Of a stretch of 64,000 nucleotides of DNA, positions 1 through 7,280 are shown one piece after another (positions within the stretch are counted from its first letter, which is position 1; each line of letters starts with the position of its first letter). The position numbers and the translations under genes were made by a program. The notes below the pieces were generated by a model. It had not been told where the DNA came from. It worked only from the letters and a program-made list of their open reading frames with translations, and searched no databases. Source of the DNA: an uncultured Bacteroidales bacterium (GTDB lineage Bacteria; Bacteroidota; Bacteroidia; Bacteroidales; Bacteroidaceae); NCBI GenBank assembly GCA_902787575.1, contig CADAGX010000002.1:186001-250000 (forward strand), written 5' to 3'.

Positions 1-969
1 TATCTGCCCATGAATTTCAACTCGCCATACAAGGCACAGAACTGTTCCAACTTCTGGAAACGCTGGCACATCTCGTTGTCTCGTTGGTTGCAGACCTATC
101 TTTATATTCCTCTGGGCGGTAATCGCAACACCACCGGCGCTACGTATTTCTGGATTTCAGTCATCACATTGGCTGCTCTGATACTCAGCGGCAGCGTTTG
201 GGTGGCGTCGTTGGTGGTTTTCGTCCTGCTGATGGTTGTCTGGACGGCCTATCGTCATCCCGACCGTCGCCGCCACATTTACGCAAACCTCAACTCAATG
301 ATTACGATGGTGCTGGGCGGACTGTGGCACGGCGCCTCCTGCAATTTTATGGTCTGGGGTGGACTGAACGGCGTTGGCATGATAGTCTATAAGTTCTGGC
401 GCGACATGTCTGCACTGCGTCGGGCCGTGCTCACCACATTGGCAGCCGCCGTGCTGGGTTGCCTCGTGTACTTTTCGCCTGCTGCGCTGTGGAATGTGCT
501 CTTCTGCTTCGTTGCATTTATCTGTGTCAGCGCGTGGATTCGTTACGTCAATGCTGTGCTGCCTTTCCATTTCACAGCCCTCGAGGGTGTTCTCGGCCGT
601 GCTTGGAGTATTGGCGTCACCTTCACGTTCATCACTTTCACACGTCTTTTCTTCCGTTCCGGCTCCAATCTCGATCCTGCTGTGGCCAACGAGACGGCTT
701 GGCGCATTGCCACACAGATGGTGGAGGCCATCGGAACGCGTTGGAACGTGAATGTTTGGGCTGTGTGCGAAGCGTACCGAAGTGTTTTCCTGCTCTTCGT
801 ATTCGGAATGGTGGTGCATTGGTTGCCGACAGACTGGAAGCGGCGCTACAGAATCTGCTTTGCGCGGATGCCCCTGCCGCTGATGGTTTTTGCCGTGCTG
901 GCCGTCGTTTTCATAGCCTATCAGTTTGTTACCGCCGAGATGCAGCCCTTCATCTATTTCCAGTTCTGA
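1..969 (+). CDS. MBOAT-family O-acyltransferase (AlgI-like), C-terminal part
   Basis: The reading frame is already open at the first base (Tyr-Leu-Pro precede the first visible Met), so this is the C-terminal 322 residues of a longer protein; AlgI-type enzymes are usually about 460-500 residues. The visible start holds the family motif FWKRWHISLSRWLQTYLYIP followed by PLGGNR. Further on, LGGLWHGASCNFMVWGGLNG carries the conserved MBOAT histidine. Several hydrophobic membrane spans follow. The family transfers acyl, usually acetyl, groups to extracellular polysaccharide or other envelope polymers at the inner membrane. The substrate cannot be told from sequence, and the usual SGNH-type partner is not visible downstream. 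A hairpin terminator follows, so any operon lies upstream of the window. Confidence 0.9.
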   Translation, partial: YLPMNFNSPYKAQNCSNFWKRWHISLSRWLQTYLYIPLGGNRNTTGATYFWISVITLAALILSGSVWVASLVVFVLLMVVWTAYRHPDRRRHIYANLNSMITMVLGGLWHGASCNFMVWGGLNGVGMIVYKFWRDMSALRRAVLTTLAAAVLGCLVYFSPAALWNVLFCFVAFICVSAWIRYVNAVLPFHFTALEGVLGRAWSIGVTFTFITFTRLFFRSGSNLDPAVANETAWRIATQMVEAIGTRWNVNVWAVCEAYRSVFLLFVFGMVVHWLPTDWKRRYRICFARMPLPLMVFAVLAVVFIAYQFVTAEMQPFIYFQF

Positions 970-1020
970 TGCGTCCGAACTGTGACGGCTGACGCTCTCA
1001 GATATGACCTGTGGCAAGAA

Positions 1021-1061
1021 AAAAACAGCGTGTGAGAATTTTCTTCCCACACGCTGTTTTT
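1021..1061 (+). terminator. Bidirectional hairpin terminator after the acyltransferase gene
   Basis: AAAAACAGCGTGTG pairs perfectly with CACACGCTGTTTTT (1021-1034 with 1048-1061) across a 13-nt loop. The hairpin lies between two convergent genes, and the A and T tracts on the two arms suit termination in both directions. Its 5' flank (CCTGTGGCAAGAAAAAA) recurs in inverted orientation near 11036. Confidence 0.85.
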
Positions 1062-1077
1062 ATGGAAACTGCACGTG

Positions 1078-3213
1078 CTATTCCACTCGCACGCTGAGGC
1101 CGCCTCGCAGCAGCTGGTCGTGGCCGATAAACCAGCCCTTTACAGGTCGCCCGCCACTCTCGATGGACGTAATCTTCGCGCCGTCGCCCAGCCGCTCGAT
1201 GGTGACAGGCTGGCTGCCAAGTGTCAGGGTGATGCGTGGGAAGAGCGGCACCGTGACAATGTACTCGGGGTCGGCGGGAGAGTACGTGTAGATTCCCATG
1301 GCGTTAAACACGTACCAAGCCGACATCTCGCCCGCATCGTCCATTCCGGCGTATGCCAAGTGATCCTCTCCCATGTCGTAGAATTCCTCCATCAGGCGGT
1401 TGAGAATCTTTTGGGCCTTCGGTTGACGGTCTACGAAGTAATACGTGTACGGTACGCTGTGGTCGGGCTGATTTCCGTGGCAGTAGTTTCCGATGAAACC
1501 GGTCATGTTCCATGCCTCATATTGCCGCCACGGCTCGGAAAACAGCGAGTCGAGTTTTTGCTCCACCGCGTCGCGGCTAGGGTAGAGGGCTATCATTCCT
1601 TCCGGGTCGTGCGGTGCGAAGAAAAGGCTCTGCCAGCCGTTTGCCTCGCGGTACTGGTAAGCATAGTAGGGATAATACGGGTCAAATTCTTTTATCCACT
1701 CGCCGTTGGCCGTTTTCCCGCGCCAGAATCCTGTGGACGGGTCGAAGAGATTTTTGTAGTTCTGGCTGTGGCGGAGCAGCAACTGCTGGTTTTTCTTGTC
1801 TTTCAGCTCGCGGGCGATGAGCGACGTGGCATAGTCGTCGTAGGCATACTCCACAGTTTTCGTCACGGCTGCCTTGTATTCGTCTTCGGTGGGCACATTG
1901 GTGGTATCCTTCTCTGCTATCCATCCCCTCTCGAGGTATTCTTTCAGGAACGGCCTGCCGCCCCTGCCGGGCACCGTGGCGTTCTTGAGCAGCAACGCGT
2001 AGGCTCGCTCGAGGTCGAAGTCGCGTACGCCGCGCAGCCACGTGCCGCTGACAAAAGTGGAGGCGTGGTCGCCGTGGAAGAACGTGGGCATGTACCCGCC
2101 ACGTTTCTCACCGCGGTCGGTAATGGAACGAATGATGTCGCATGCCACGTCGGGCGTCAGCAGCGTCAGCAGAATCAGTTTGTTGCGATACGTGTCCCAG
2201 AACGAGGGATTCGTGTAATAGCGAAATCCGCCGTTTGCCACCTGCCAGCGCTCGTCGAGGTAGTCGCCGTTTACGTCGCTGCGTAGTGCCGGCCACAGGA
2301 AGGAACGGTAAAGGCAGCTGTAGAAGAGGCCGCGCTGACGCTCGGTGCCGCCCTCGATGCGGATGCGAGAGAGTAGGTCTTCCCACTTCTGGTTGGCTTT
2401 GTCGCGCACATTTTCGAAGGTCGCGGTCAGCATCTCGGCTTCCAGGTTGCGCCGTGCGTTTTCGATGCTTGTGAAGGAAAATCCGAAGCGCAGTTCCAAG
2501 GGACGCGTGCCGCGGTTTTCTTCGAAGTCTACGAGCGAGACAAAGTGCTTGTGGTCGCGCAGTGTCGAGACGCCGCTCACTTTGTGATTGGCAACTGCGT
2601 AAAAGAAGATGCGGCCTTCGCCGTCTTGGAATCCAGCAAATGCGCTGTCGCCTGCCTGGTGTATTTCGTAGCGTCGCGGCCGTCCGTTGTTGCGGCTGAT
2701 GTCCACGAGCAGCCGTTTCTCGCTGTCGGGGCGAAAAGTATAGCGGTGGAATGCACAGCGCAGCGTGCTGGTCAGCTCCGCATTCACGCCGTATCGCTCC
2801 AGATACACGCGATAGTAACCGGGATGAGCCTCCTCATTCGAGTGGCTGAAGTGCGAAGCGTAGTTGCTCGGACGGAAAAACTTTCCTGTCACGGGCAGCA
2901 CCGGCAGGTGCAGCAGATTCCAATGTCCCTTGCAGGTGTGTGCGAAACCGTATATCTCGCGGTCTTCGTATTGGTAGCCGGAGCCGCTATGATACGTAGT
3001 GACGGGTGTCAGCTGCACCATGGCGTTTGGCAGTGCCGAGCCCGGAAAAACTTCGGCGCCCCATGCACGCTTCGTTTCGGTATGTGTGTAACCCAAGTCT
3101 TCGGGGTTCCACAGGGTGGCTGTGCCGAGCAGCGGGTTCACATACTGAGTGAGCGGCTGTGCCGCCAACAGCGACGACAATGTGGCCAACAGGATAAGGA
3201 CGGAGTGTCTCAT
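1078..3213 (-). CDS. GH92-family exo-alpha-mannosidase, exported
   Basis: This 711-residue protein has an N-terminal signal peptide (MRHSVLILLATLSSLLAAQP) and the full GH92 pattern. YVNPLLGT lies near residue 24, WDTYR at 339-343, EANGWQ at 523-528, HGNQPDH at 579-585 and MDDAGEMSAWYVF at 624-636. GH92 enzymes are calcium-dependent inverting alpha-mannosidases that trim mannose from host or fungal glycans. Glu523 aligns with the family general acid and Asp625/Asp626 with the base region. The usual Asn-Glu-Pro motif reads Asn-Gln-Pro at 581-583. The 34-bp gap to the small gene upstream suggests that the two are co-transcribed. Linkage specificity is not predictable here. Location is periplasm or outer surface by inference. 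Confidence 0.93.
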   Translation of the reverse strand: MRHSVLILLATLSSLLAAQPLTQYVNPLLGTATLWNPEDLGYTHTETKRAWGAEVFPGSALPNAMVQLTPVTTYHSGSGYQYEDREIYGFAHTCKGHWNLLHLPVLPVTGKFFRPSNYASHFSHSNEEAHPGYYRVYLERYGVNAELTSTLRCAFHRYTFRPDSEKRLLVDISRNNGRPRRYEIHQAGDSAFAGFQDGEGRIFFYAVANHKVSGVSTLRDHKHFVSLVDFEENRGTRPLELRFGFSFTSIENARRNLEAEMLTATFENVRDKANQKWEDLLSRIRIEGGTERQRGLFYSCLYRSFLWPALRSDVNGDYLDERWQVANGGFRYYTNPSFWDTYRNKLILLTLLTPDVACDIIRSITDRGEKRGGYMPTFFHGDHASTFVSGTWLRGVRDFDLERAYALLLKNATVPGRGGRPFLKEYLERGWIAEKDTTNVPTEDEYKAAVTKTVEYAYDDYATSLIARELKDKKNQQLLLRHSQNYKNLFDPSTGFWRGKTANGEWIKEFDPYYPYYAYQYREANGWQSLFFAPHDPEGMIALYPSRDAVEQKLDSLFSEPWRQYEAWNMTGFIGNYCHGNQPDHSVPYTYYFVDRQPKAQKILNRLMEEFYDMGEDHLAYAGMDDAGEMSAWYVFNAMGIYTYSPADPEYIVTVPLFPRITLTLGSQPVTIERLGDGAKITSIESGGRPVKGWFIGHDQLLRGGLSVRVE

Positions 3214-3247
3214 GCGAGGTGTGGGATTTGACGTGTGGATTTATGGT

Positions 3248-3661
3248 TCAGTCGTTCGGGATTTCAGTTTTTCTTCTTGCCGCCTCGTCTTCGAGCTGCT
3301 GTTGCTTCACGGCGGCGTCCAGCAGTTCGTTGAACGTGATGCGGCGGTCGAATTCTTGCAGCCACTTCTTGTCGCGTTTGTGCTTTCGTTCGCGCTTTCT
3401 CTCCTTGATGGCGAACGGATGTGTAATGCGGTCTTGCAAGCCCGGCAGGTACTTGTCCAGGATGTCGCCCAGCGTAGGAATGCGTATGACGCGTTGCCGC
3501 TCGAGCGACTGCTGTATCGCTTTTTCTACGGCCAGCGAAGTGTCGGCTCGCACCTCCACTTGGCGTAAAGTGTCGGCCCGCAGCCCTGTTGTGTCGAGGC
3601 GGGCGGTGTCGGTCCGAAGTGTGTCGGCGGCAATAGTAAAAGCAAGTATCAGCGCAAACAT
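3248..3661 (-). CDS. Small exported hypothetical protein, conserved Bacteroidales type
   Basis: This 137-residue protein starts with a short hydrophobic segment (MFALILAFTIAA) that looks like a minimal signal peptide. A Thr/Asp/Leu/Arg-rich stretch and a charged helical region follow, including IPTLGDILDKYLPGLQDRI at about 61-79 and a lysine/arginine-rich run (KERKRERKHKRDKK). The middle motif resembles a small family of unknown function that I have seen in Bacteroides and Prevotella. No catalytic motif is visible. It precedes the GH92 gene in the same direction and probably shares its transcript. Its start codon is only 4 nt from a -7 promoter box, so the message is probably leaderless. Confidence 0.75.
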   Translation of the reverse strand: MFALILAFTIAADTLRTDTARLDTTGLRADTLRQVEVRADTSLAVEKAIQQSLERQRVIRIPTLGDILDKYLPGLQDRITHPFAIKERKRERKHKRDKKWLQEFDRRITFNELLDAAVKQQQLEDEAARRKTEIPND

Positions 3662-3665
3662 GGGG

Positions 3666-3673
3666 CAAAGTTA
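3666..3673 (-). promoter_or_regulatory. -7 box (TAACTTTG) for the small gene and GH92
   Basis: Read on the minus strand, TAACTTTG is followed by CCCC and then the ATG at 3661. It matches the Bacteroidetes TAnnTTTG element. The spacing puts the transcription start at or within about a base of the start codon. Confidence 0.65.
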
Positions 3674-3728
3674 AGATTTATTCCTGGCATTTTCTTGGGT
3701 ACTTAACGTTTTTTATCAAGAATTTGCT

Positions 3729-3736
3729 TATCTTTG
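3729..3736 (+). promoter_or_regulatory. -7 box (TATCTTTG) for the histidine kinase gene
   Basis: TATCTTTG is followed by TGCCGT and then ATG at 3743. The expected transcription start falls on or next to the start codon. This rules out the in-frame TTG at 3734, which lies inside the promoter box. Confidence 0.65.
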
Positions 3737-3742
3737 TGCCGT

Positions 3743-5593
3743 ATGACACGGAGAACGACCATCTTTCTGTTGCTGTTGCTTCTGAATCTGAGTGCGGCGG
3801 CTTACAGCGACCACCGTCAGCGCCACACTGACTCGTTGGAAAATGTTTTGCGCACAGCAAAGTTCAACGACGAAGAGCGGCTGAAAATTTATAAAGACCT
3901 GATGTGGGGATATCTGCAGACCGACGGAAAGAAATCCACGCACTACGCCCGAAAAGCCTTGGCGCTGACAGAACGGCGCGACTGGCTCAAATCGCGGGCT
4001 GACGCGCTTCGCATCTTGGGACTTGTGGCGTACGGCGGAAATAACTACGAGGAGGCGCTGCATTTCTACGAGTGGGCACTGGCGGTAACGGACTCGATGC
4101 GCGGAAAAGACTACGCGGAATCGGACATTGACGACAATCTTTCTTCGCTTTACGGCTCGATAGGAAATCTCTACAACATGCAGGACCGGCTCCATCTGGC
4201 TATCGCGTACTATCAGAAGGCACTTCCCATCTTCGAAAAGTACCGCTGGCTCGAGAGCACTTCCATTCTGTATTTTAATGTCGGCGAGTTGTTTTCGAGT
4301 ATGGGCAACGTCGCAGAGGCGGAAACCAACTATCAGAAGGCGATGGACATCGCACGGGAATCGGGCGACTCACTGCTTGTGGCTCTCCCTACCAAGGGTC
4401 TCGGTAAGATTTACTTGGCGCGGGGCGAGCTCCTGCAGGCCGAGGAAGTGAGTCAGATGGGCCTTGCTTACTATCGCTGTCACGCGGAGGAGGAAAACAG
4501 CGCATACGTGTCAACGCTGAATACGTTGAGTCGCATCCGTTTGGAGGACGGTCGACTGGACGAAGCCGACGCGCTGGCGCAGGAATCGCTCGGGCGGTTG
4601 AACGAAGACACCGGGTCAGACGTCTGCGCCGACACGTACAATCTGCTCTGCGAAGTGGCAATGGAGAAACGCGACTGGTCGGCGGCATGCAACTACGCGC
4701 AGCTGGCTTTGGATGCCGACACGATTGAGACATACGACGACTTGGGCACTCATGTTCTGCTCTCGCAAATTTACGCTCACATGGGCGAGACCGAGAAAGC
4801 TTGCGTCGGCATACAGAAAGTTTACAGTGGTATGGAGCATTTTGCCACGGAGCACTATCAATCCGGGCTCTCGCAGATGGAAGTGCTCTACGAGACAGAG
4901 AAGAAACAGACGGCCATCGAGCAACTGAGACGCGAGCGGAAGTGGATTCTGTGGGGCGGCGTGCTGGTGGCGGCTGTGTTGCTGCTGCTGGCGCTGCTGT
5001 TTTTCGCCTTGTGGCACGGTGTCCGCCTCGGACGCAAGCATGCGCTGGTGAAAGCCAAACTCGAAGGAGAGCGTGACGAACGTGTCCGCATTGCTCGCGA
5101 CCTGCACGACCGGCTGGGCGGACTGCTGACAGCCATACGGCAACACGTCAGCGACCCTGCGGCTCTCTCGCTCACCGACGAAGCGATGCGCGAGATGCGT
5201 GGAGTGGCGCATCACCTATTGCCCGACTCGCTGCGGCGGTTCGGACTTCGAGTGGCGCTGCGCGACTACTGCGCGTCGCTGCGTGGCGTCTCCTTCTCGT
5301 TTCTTGGGGCGGAGCGCCACATAGAACACGAAGAGGCTGTCTATTGTATCGTTTACGAGCTCGTAAACAACGCCGTAAAGTGTGCCGAGGCGCAGACGAT
5401 ACGTGTGCAGCTCACAATGGAAGCCGACTACACGGCCATCAATGTGTGGGACGACGGAAAGGGCATGGACGTGGCGGAGCAGACACAGGGTGCTGGACTC
5501 GAAAACATACGTCAGCGCGTGGCTGCCGTGGGTGGCACCTTGCACATCTGCAGCCGGCCGGGAGAGGGAACGGAGGTGAACGTAGAGATTTAG
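3743..5593 (+). CDS. TPR sensor histidine kinase (HisKA_3/NarX-type)
   Basis: This 616-residue inner-membrane sensor has a signal peptide (about 1-20) and a periplasmic helical region of tetratricopeptide-like repeats (about 30-370), for example around ALHFYEWALAV and AIAYYQKALPIFEKY. One membrane span lies at about 399-422. The dimerisation helix carries VRIARDLHDRLGGLLT with phospho-acceptor His454. The C-terminal HATPase_c domain has the N box VYELVNNAVKCAE, the G1 box DDGKGMD and the G2 region GAGLENIRQRV. HisKA_3 kinases pair with LuxR-type regulators, and one is encoded two genes downstream. The input signal is unknown. The ATG at 3743 is chosen because of the promoter position. Confidence 0.92.
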   Translation: MTRRTTIFLLLLLLNLSAAAYSDHRQRHTDSLENVLRTAKFNDEERLKIYKDLMWGYLQTDGKKSTHYARKALALTERRDWLKSRADALRILGLVAYGGNNYEEALHFYEWALAVTDSMRGKDYAESDIDDNLSSLYGSIGNLYNMQDRLHLAIAYYQKALPIFEKYRWLESTSILYFNVGELFSSMGNVAEAETNYQKAMDIARESGDSLLVALPTKGLGKIYLARGELLQAEEVSQMGLAYYRCHAEEENSAYVSTLNTLSRIRLEDGRLDEADALAQESLGRLNEDTGSDVCADTYNLLCEVAMEKRDWSAACNYAQLALDADTIETYDDLGTHVLLSQIYAHMGETEKACVGIQKVYSGMEHFATEHYQSGLSQMEVLYETEKKQTAIEQLRRERKWILWGGVLVAAVLLLLALLFFALWHGVRLGRKHALVKAKLEGERDERVRIARDLHDRLGGLLTAIRQHVSDPAALSLTDEAMREMRGVAHHLLPDSLRRFGLRVALRDYCASLRGVSFSFLGAERHIEHEEAVYCIVYELVNNAVKCAEAQTIRVQLTMEADYTAINVWDDGKGMDVAEQTQGAGLENIRQRVAAVGGTLHICSRPGEGTEVNVEI

Positions 5594-5661
5594 CGGCGTG
5601 CTTTGGCACTGCGAGCCGAAAAACCCACAATTGGGGGATTGTTCGTAAAAAAGATAACACT

Positions 5662-5669
5662 TAACTTTG
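5662..5669 (+). promoter_or_regulatory. -7 box (TAACTTTG) for the lipoprotein/response regulator pair
   Basis: TAACTTTG lies 40 nt before the lipoprotein ATG. The leader is AT-rich. The kinase gene just upstream may read through, so this could be an internal promoter that lets the downstream pair be made separately. Confidence 0.6.
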
Positions 5670-5709
5670 CATCGATATAACTCTATTATTAACTCTAAAA
5701 CCCACTAAA

Positions 5710-6585
5710 ATGAAAAAATTTCTCTTTCTTTGCTTGACGGCCATGTGCTGTGCCTTTATTTCCTGCGGCGACGACGACGAACCGAAGGGCGGAAACACAA
5801 ATGGGCAAGTGGCAGCTACGATTAAGGAAACGGCAAACCAGTTGGTGCTGACTTACACAACTACGACTCCGGGCTTTACTTACACCACTACTTGGACGTG
5901 CGATTTCCAAAACGACAAGTGCGTAAGTTCCACGATGACGCAGACTTATCCTTCCGAGGCCATTGCAAAAATGGTTTATGACGAGTTGGACGACGAGGAT
6001 AAGCGCATAGCACGGTTGAGCGGACGTTCGGTTATCATTGATATGACGGCCGAGCACAAGGATATGACTCGCGAGCAAATAAAAATTACCATGCAGGCTA
6101 TTCAGAGTAGCTCGCAGGGAGGAACAACGCCTGTCGGTCCGAATAATCCAAATCAGCCTAATAATCCCAATAACCCGAATAACCCCGTCAATCCCACGCC
6201 TGCTTCCAGTGCTACTATCACGGAAACGGCCACCCAGCTCGTGTTAACTTTCACGGTGACGGACGTATATACTTATTCGGGCAAGTGGACTTGCGATTTT
6301 AACAAAGATGATGAGTGCACAAAGTCCCTGCGGGAAGTAACGTATCCGACTGAGGATTATGCAGAAATGGAGCTTCGCGGACTTATTGCCGAGGCTGAGG
6401 AAGAAGGCGAAGAAACGAGATACTGGCGTCAGGGCCGCGTAGTTTATGGCGACGACACAGCAGAATTTGAAGGCGAAAGCCGCCAGACGATTCGCTTTTA
6501 CATGGAAATGATGAAACAGGAGATTATCACCGGAGGATTGGACGGCGAAGGCGAGGAAGTGAAGGCCTGGAAATCCTTTAAGTAA
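5710..6585 (+). CDS. Two-domain lipoprotein in a two-component locus, function unknown
   Basis: This 291-residue protein has a type II signal peptide ending in FISC (Cys19), followed by an acidic Asp-rich stretch that in Bacteroidetes often goes with surface lipoproteins. Two related domains follow. The first begins ATIKETANQLVLTYT (about 37) and contains TWTCDFQNDKC. The second begins ATITETATQLVLTFT (about 170) and contains KWTCDFNKDDEC. They are joined by an Asn/Pro-rich linker (PNNPNQPNNPNNPNNPVNP). I do not recognise the fold. It ends 9 nt before the response regulator start, so the two are almost surely translated from one message. By position it could be an accessory sensor or an output of the pathway; this is inference. 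Confidence 0.85.
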   Translation: MKKFLFLCLTAMCCAFISCGDDDEPKGGNTNGQVAATIKETANQLVLTYTTTTPGFTYTTTWTCDFQNDKCVSSTMTQTYPSEAIAKMVYDELDDEDKRIARLSGRSVIIDMTAEHKDMTREQIKITMQAIQSSSQGGTTPVGPNNPNQPNNPNNPNNPVNPTPASSATITETATQLVLTFTVTDVYTYSGKWTCDFNKDDECTKSLREVTYPTEDYAEMELRGLIAEAEEEGEETRYWRQGRVVYGDDTAEFEGESRQTIRFYMEMMKQEIITGGLDGEGEEVKAWKSFK

Positions 6586-6594
6586 GGCAACAAG

Positions 6595-7221
6595 ATGGAA
6601 AACAACCTGGTAATTCGTGTGGCCATAGCCGACGACCATAAGATGGTGGCCGAAGGAATTGCCAGACTGATTGAAGAAAGCGAGACGGCACACGTGGTGG
6701 GCATAGCAGGCACACTCGGCGATGCCGCCTCGCTCATTTCGGCCGAGCAGCCCGACGTGTTGTTGCTCGACGTAGCATTGCCCGACGGCGACGGAATCGA
6801 CTCCATTCCGCAATTTCTCGCGGCCAGCAGTCAGACACGCGTCGTCGTGCTAACAATGTTCGGCGAGCGTGCCGTCATCGCTCGCGCCTTAGAAGCCGGA
6901 GCTTCCGGCTTTGTGTTGAAGAGTGCGGCACCCGAGGTTCTCATGGAAGCCATGCGTGCCGTCTGTCGCGACGAAGTATATCTGTGCGGCGAGTCGAGCC
7001 GAATCCAAAGGATTTCAAAGGAGGTAGCTCCCACTCTGACACCTCGCGAGCGAGAAATCTTGCGTCTCATTGTGGACGGCCTCTCGATAAAGGAAATTGC
7101 CGACCGTCTCTGCTTGGGTTTCGAGACGGTGCACAGTTACACGAAATACTTGCGACGAAAGTTGCAGGCCAACAATACGGCGTCGCTCGTGCGTACGGCC
7201 ATCGAGCAGCACCTTGTGTAA
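6595..7221 (+). CDS. LuxR/NarL-family response regulator
   Basis: This 208-residue cytoplasmic regulator has an N-terminal receiver domain (acidic pocket Asp13-Asp14, phospho-acceptor Asp59 in LLLDVALPDGDG, conserved Thr in VVVLTMFGE and Lys in GFVLKSA). It ends in a LuxR-type helix-turn-helix (LTPREREILRLIVDGLSIKE through the KYLRRKL recognition region). This is the normal partner of a HisKA_3 kinase, and the TPR kinase encoded just upstream is the obvious candidate. Targets are not evident. A strong hairpin that begins within the stop codon ends the transcript. Confidence 0.95.
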   Translation: MENNLVIRVAIADDHKMVAEGIARLIEESETAHVVGIAGTLGDAASLISAEQPDVLLLDVALPDGDGIDSIPQFLAASSQTRVVVLTMFGERAVIARALEAGASGFVLKSAAPEVLMEAMRAVCRDEVYLCGESSRIQRISKEVAPTLTPREREILRLIVDGLSIKEIADRLCLGFETVHSYTKYLRRKLQANNTASLVRTAIEQHLV

Positions 7222-7271
7222 ACGAAATGCGACGTGTAGTTTTAGTCGATACTACACGTCGCATTTCGTTT
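7220..7271. terminator. 21-bp perfect hairpin between convergent genes, made of the ACACGTCGCA repeat
   Basis: The arms at 7220-7240 and 7251-7271 are perfect inverted copies with a 10-nt loop. The arm AAACGAAATGCGACGTGTAG (plus one T) overlaps the response regulator stop codon. A T-rich stretch follows on both strands. Besides terminating both genes, it is one copy of the dispersed repeat family (word ACTACACGTCGCATTT, also present at 37055-37070). Confidence 0.85.
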
Positions 7272-7280
7272 TGTCACACG

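Noticed and set aside
1078-3213. Loss of the catalytic acid in the GH92 enzyme through the NEP to NQP change
   Set aside because: The general acid aligns better with Glu523 in EANGWQ, about 100 residues before the Asp pair, so the enzyme is probably still active.
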